The translations under genes and the position numbers were made by a program. Shown here piece by piece: positions 60,410 through 64,000 of a DNA stretch of 64,000 nucleotides (within the stretch, counting starts at the first letter, position 1; every line of letters begins with the position of its first letter). This stretch comes from Proteles cristata cristata (taxonomy: Eukaryota > Chordata > Mammalia > Carnivora > Hyaenidae). The notes beneath the pieces are model-generated. The model was not told where the DNA came from. It saw nothing but the letters and a program-made list of their open reading frames with translations, and did no database searches. The DNA is taken from assembly GCA_017311185.1 (NCBI GenBank), contig JAESUZ010000976.1, positions 1 to 64,000 of the forward strand. Direction: 5' to 3'.

Positions 60410-61128
60410 TGCCGGGAGCCGCACCAGCCTCTGGATGGCAGTCACAGAGCAGCAGTATTTGCGCAGCTCCTGACATAGGGAATAAAGGCTGGTGTCTCTT
60501 TCTGTCGCTGTTGACTCATGTTGCAAATATCTATATACAACTTAAACTATATGTTATCCTGTTTCTCAGTAAGAGCAAAAAGCTGACATCTCTTTCTGCC
60601 ACTGCTGGCTCATGTTGGAAATATCTATATACAACTTAAACTATATGTTATCCTGTTTCTCGGTAAAAGCGGCAGCTGACATCTCTTTCTGCCACTGCTG
60701 GCTCATATTGGAAATATCTGTATACAACTTATATATTAATCTGTTTCTCAGTAAGAGCACCCTGTTATTTTCTTGGTTGTGGTTTATCTGTATGCAACTT
60801 AAACTATGTCATGTTTCTCAATGAGGGCATCCTGTTAGCCTATCTATATACAACTTAGCACATGTGTTATCCAGAGAGCATTCTATTACAAGTTCACTAT
60901 GACTGGAATAATTCGGCAGTTGTTTATCGCAAAAGACTGTTGTAAAGAAACTTCTTTTGTTGACTTCATATTGTGGTTGAACCTTTAAATAAACACACCA
61001 AAACTGACAGGTCAGAGATGCCTGCCTGGTGATCAGAAAGAATCGCGGGGCTCTCCCACTTTCTCTCACCGACACCGTCCATCCTTCAGGGACCCCTGGA
61101 CCTGCCTGAGCCGGCTTGGCCTCCAGCA
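60410..61128 (+). mobile_element. Solo class II LTR (719 bp) with internal tandem repeat
   Basis: It starts TGCCGGGAGCCGC, ends GGCTTGGCCTCCAGCA and is flanked by the perfect 6-bp duplication GAAAGA (60,404-60,409 and 61,129-61,134). The 3' part (TGCCTGCCTGGTGATCAGAA, CCATCCTTCAGGGACCCCTG) is related to the LTRs at 18,059 and 30,905. AATAAA lies near 60,987. Confidence 0.93.
60488..60768 (+). repeat. Tandem repeat (about 93 bp x 3) inside the solo LTR
   Basis: Units begin GCTG(G/A)(T/C)(G/A)TCTCTTTCTG at 60,488, 60,582 and 60,675, each continuing through CAAATATCTATATACAACTT-like text and GTTTCTC(A/G)GTAA. A partial fourth unit follows to about 60,840. Confidence 0.85.
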
Positions 61129-61378
61129 GAAAGAATTATTTTTTTAAATCTGAGGAGTGTCATCAAAGTGTGCATAATTCTGGGAATAGACTCCAGAGAA
61201 CTCGCTCTAGTAACACACTATGCAAAAATAATAAATGAATAAATAAATAAACAAGTAAAGCAATGCAAAAAAGCAGAACAAACACTTCTTGGACAAGATA
61301 GAATCCAGACAAAATATTACCAAAAAAATTTCCATTTTTGAACTAAAAGTACATATTCCCCAAAACAGGAAAAGGTAA

Positions 61379-61951
61379 TGAAAGGCCTAAATAAACTTAA
61401 CCAGCTTTTCCGCTTCTGAGCAAATGCCTGCGCTGCGGGAAGCCATTACCTAACCAGCTCTCCCTGCTTCTGTAACAAAGCTTAAGGCTTGCTTCCCCGC
61501 CGCCGGATTGCCCAAGCGACTAGCTTCATGTTCCCTCTGTCACTCCACCTCACTACCCTGGCAACACCCAATCAGGAAAGGCCAGCAGCCACCCCCCACC
61601 TTGCTGAGGGAAGGGCCTGGAGAAGGCTGAATTCAAAGGTATCCCAAATGTTGTAATTAGATCCAGCCAAACCTGATGGGGGGAACCAATCAGATACGGT
61701 ATATGTTCACATTTGAATGTTAACCAATGGCAAACTTGTAACCATGGAAATCTGTCCCTCCCCATGACTTGTTACCTCTGTCTATAAAAAGGCTGCAGAG
61801 GCTTTGTTCAGGGCCTCTCAGCGTCACCGGCAACGAGTGACTGCGCGGAGGACCAGGTTCGAACCTGCGAATAAACAACCCTTGCCGCTTGGCTTTGACT
61901 CTGGTCTCTGGTGGTCTGTTTTTGGGGTTCTCTCGAATTCTGGGAGTTTCA
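61379..61951 (+). mobile_element. 5' LTR (573 bp) of a gammaretrovirus-like provirus running off the window
   Basis: It starts TGAAAGGCCT, ends GGGAGTTTCA and is followed by a primer site and leader. TATAAAAA is at 61,783-61,790 and AATAAA at 61,870-61,875. Most of it matches the solo LTR 21,044-21,706, with indels in U3. Confidence 0.92.
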
Positions 61952-61953
61952 TA

Positions 61954-61971
61954 TGGGGGCTCGCGCGGGAT
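61954..61971 (+). promoter_or_regulatory. tRNA-Pro-like primer binding site
   Basis: TGGGGGCTCGCGCGGGAT, two bases after the LTR, differs from the classical gammaretroviral Pro site only at two central bases (CG instead of TC). Confidence 0.88.
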
Positions 61972-62028
61972 ATTTCCCCTCCAGACCCACCAGACCCCAA
62001 GTCAACGGGTTGTTCCTAAGACCGATCG

Positions 62029-62034
62029 GTAAGT
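62029..62034 (+). promoter_or_regulatory. Candidate major splice donor of the gamma provirus
   Basis: GATCG followed by GTAAGT, about 60 bases after the primer site, fits the donor consensus and the usual place for the env-mRNA donor. Confidence 0.65.
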
Positions 62035-62196
62035 GAGCCGGCTCTGTCTGTCTGTTTGTCTCAGCGTCAGTTTTTGTTTTATCTGTTTGTTTCGGTTTCT
62101 GCCGCGCGGAATCTGCATCGGGGACTGTACTGGCTCTGGCGGACGCGCTATAGAGCAGTCGGTCGGGGACGGGGAGACGTCCTACGGTACCCATCG

Positions 62197-63890
62197 GGTG
62201 AGCCGGTTCGAGGCCGGCGGGCGCACCGGTTCGAGGCCGGCGCCTTCCTCTGTGGGTGAGCCGGTTCGAGGCCGGCGGGTGAGTCGGTTTGAGGCCGGCG
62301 GGCGCACCGGTTCGAGGCCGGCGCCTTCCTATGTGGGTGAGCCGGTTCGAGGCCGGCGGGTGAGCCGGTTTGAGGCCGGCGGGTGCACCGGTTCGAGGCC
62401 GGCGCCTTCCTCTGTGGGTGAGCCGGTTGGGGGCCGGCGCCTTCTTCAGGTGGCACGGTTCGGGGCCGGCGCCATTTCCGGTGGGCGCGCGGTTTGGGGC
62501 CGGCGCCTTCTTCAGGTGGCACGGTTCGGGGCCGGCGCCATTTTCGGGTGACACACGGTTTGGGGCCGGTGCCTTCTTCCGGTGGGCGCGCGGTTTGGGG
62601 CCGGCGCCTTCTTCAGGTGGCAACGGTTCGGGGCCGGCGCCATTTTGGGGCGGCGCGCGGTCCGGGGCCGACTTCATTTACGGGTGACGCGCGGTCCGGG
62701 GCCGACGCCATTTTGGGGTGACGTGCGGTCCGGGGCCGGCGCCATTCTCGGGTGACGCACGGTTCGGGGCCGGTGCCTTCTTCCGGCGGGCGCGCGGTTT
62801 GGGGCCGGCGCCTTCTTCAGGTGGCACGGTTCGGGGCCGGCGCCACTTCCGGTGGGCGCGCGGTTTGGGGCCGGCGCCTTCTTCAGGTGGCACGGTCCGG
62901 GGCCGACGCCATTTTCGGGTGACGCGCGGTCCAGGGCCGACGCCATTTTGGGGTGACGTGCGGTCCGGGGCCGGCGCCATTCTCGGGTGACGCACGGTTC
63001 GGGGCAGGTGCCTTCTTCCGGCGGGCGCGCGGTTTGGGGCCGGCGCCTTCTTCAGGTGGCAACGGTTCGGGGCCGGCGCCATTTTGGGGCGGCGCGCGGT
63101 CCGGGGCCGACGCCTTCTTCAGGTGGCACGGTTCGAGGCCGGCGCCTTCCTCTGTGGGTGAGCCGGTTGGGGGCCGGCGCCTTCTTCAGGTGGCAACGGT
63201 TCGGGGCCGGCGCCATTTTGGGGTGGCGCGCGGTCCGGGGCCGACGCCATTTTCGGGTGACGCGCGGTCCAGGGCCGACGCCATTTTGGGGTGACGTGCG
63301 GTCCGGGGCCGGCGCCATTCTCGGGTGACGCACGGTTCGGGGCCAGTGCCTTCTTCCGGCGGGCGCGCGGTTTGGGGCCGGCGCCTACTTCAGGTGGCAC
63401 GGTTCGGGGCCGGCGCCGCTTCCGGCGGGCGCGCGGTTTGGGGCCGGCGCCTTCTTCAGGTGGCACGGTTCGGGGCCGGCGCCACTTCCGGTGGGCGCGC
63501 GGTTTGGGGCCGGCGCCTTCTTCAGGTGGCACGGTTCGGGGCCGGCGCCACTTCCGGCGGGCGCGCGGTTTGGGGCCGGCGCCTTCAGGTGGCACGTTCA
63601 TGGCCGGCGCCATTTTCGGGTGACACGGTTCGGGGCCGGTGCCTTCTCCCGGCGCGCGGTTTGGGGCCGGCGCCTTCTTCAGGTGGCAACGGTTCGGGCC
63701 GGCGCCATTTTCAGGTGACGCACGGTTCGGGGCCGGTGCCTTCTTCCGGTGGGCGCGCGGTTCGGGGCCGGCGCCTTCTTCAGGTGGCAACGGTTCGGGG
63801 CCGGCGCCATTTTGGGGTGGCGCGCGGTTCGGGGCCTACGCCATTTTCGGGTGACGCGCGGTCCGGGGCCGGCGCCATTTTCAGGTGGCT
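62197..63890 (+). repeat. GC-rich minisatellite (about 50 units of 32-35 bp) in the leader
   Basis: The core GG(T)TCGGGGCCGGCGCC recurs every 32-35 bases, followed by variable tails (ATTTTCGGGTGACGCGC, TTCTTCAGGTGGCAC or TTCCTCTGTGGGTGAGC). The first 230 bases have a different higher-order form built from 23- and 35-bp units. Later blocks repeat at 62,721, 62,956 and 63,294. It is very CpG-rich and largely self-complementary at GGCCGGCGCC. The open frames on both strands are by-products. Confidence 0.95.
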
Positions 63891-64000
63891 AGCCTTTTAT
63901 ATTTGTGCGCAGCGAATTCTGTTATCGGAGACGTCCTCCAGTGCCCATTCGGGACTAATTAGCCCATCTGGGGACCTTTTACAGCTAACCTGGAGTTCTG

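Larger units (their letters stand above)
61972..64000 (+). other. Retroviral leader of the gamma provirus; gag start not reached
   Basis: It follows the primer site. The first 225 bases are ordinary leader sequence. A GC-rich minisatellite fills 62,197-63,890, and the last 110 bases return to leader-like sequence. GGAGACGTCC occurs before (62,173) and after (63,927) the minisatellite; a similar GAGACGTCC element lies in the packaging-signal leader of murine gammaretroviruses. No gag ATG with a matrix motif is visible before the edge. Confidence 0.7.

Noticed and set aside
61949..63854. Many long open frames (75-240 codons, both strands) rich in Arg, Pro, Gly and Ala
   Set aside because: They are translations of the GC-rich minisatellite. 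The repeat unit has few stop triplets in any frame, so several frames stay open on both strands at once. No start context or domain supports a protein.

Overview
The window is mammalian nuclear DNA, most likely from a cat-family carnivore. The tRNA-Lys-derived SINEs carry the cat-type body: a GGGGCGCCTGGGTGGCT head, a GTTCGAGCCCCGCGTCGGG box B, then CT-rich and A-rich tails. The L1s are carnivore-like and several retroviral insertions are fairly young. There are no bacterial-type genes. One intact cellular gene can be read, and most of the rest is transposon sequence.

The cellular gene lies on the minus strand between 55,685 and 41,534. It is a six-exon cytosolic sulfotransferase whose sequence fits the SULT3A (amine sulfotransferase) family. 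The exons join in frame into 290 codons, with every PAPS-binding and catalytic motif present. Paralogous blocks in the same orientation lie to its left. Copy A (about 1.5-21 kb) keeps a broken exon 1 (18,899-19,039) and a decayed exon 2 (about 12,650-12,822), and its exon 6 segment is deleted. Copy B (about 28.3-34.9 kb) keeps only an exon 1 (33,875-34,011) that has lost its start codon and splice donor. The window is therefore a tandemly duplicated sulfotransferase cluster with one live and at least two dead copies.

Retroviral elements fill much of the space. (1) A betaretrovirus-like family has 450-bp LTRs: the end of one provirus at 1-723, a complete two-LTR provirus on the minus strand at 22,389-28,310 (tRNA-Lys1,2 primer site, 5-bp target duplication), and a solo LTR at 49,884-50,333 inside intron 1 of the live gene. 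(2) A second class II family has a truncated minus-strand copy at 15.4-18.5 kb (LTR, Lys3-type primer site, gag matrix, RT), a solo LTR at 30,905-31,606 and a related solo LTR at 60,410-61,128. (3) A gammaretrovirus-like family has a solo LTR at 21,044-21,706 and, at the right edge, a 5' LTR at 61,379-61,951 with a tRNA-Pro-like primer site. This is followed by a leader swollen by about 1.7 kb of GC-rich minisatellite. (4) Pieces of a class I element with a perfect tRNA-Gln primer site are joined to betaretroviral pol at two loci (15.4-16.9 kb and 25.5-26.46 kb).

L1 elements include a full-length, inactivated copy (4,211-10,341, 14-bp target duplication), two young 5'-truncated copies with perfect target duplications (34.9-35.6 kb and 56.3-57.3 kb), and older fragments. 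About fifteen SINEs and several microsatellites make up the remainder. The most unusual items are the minisatellite in the retroviral leader, the two beta/gamma chimeric junctions, and the intact sulfotransferase gene beside its dead duplicates.
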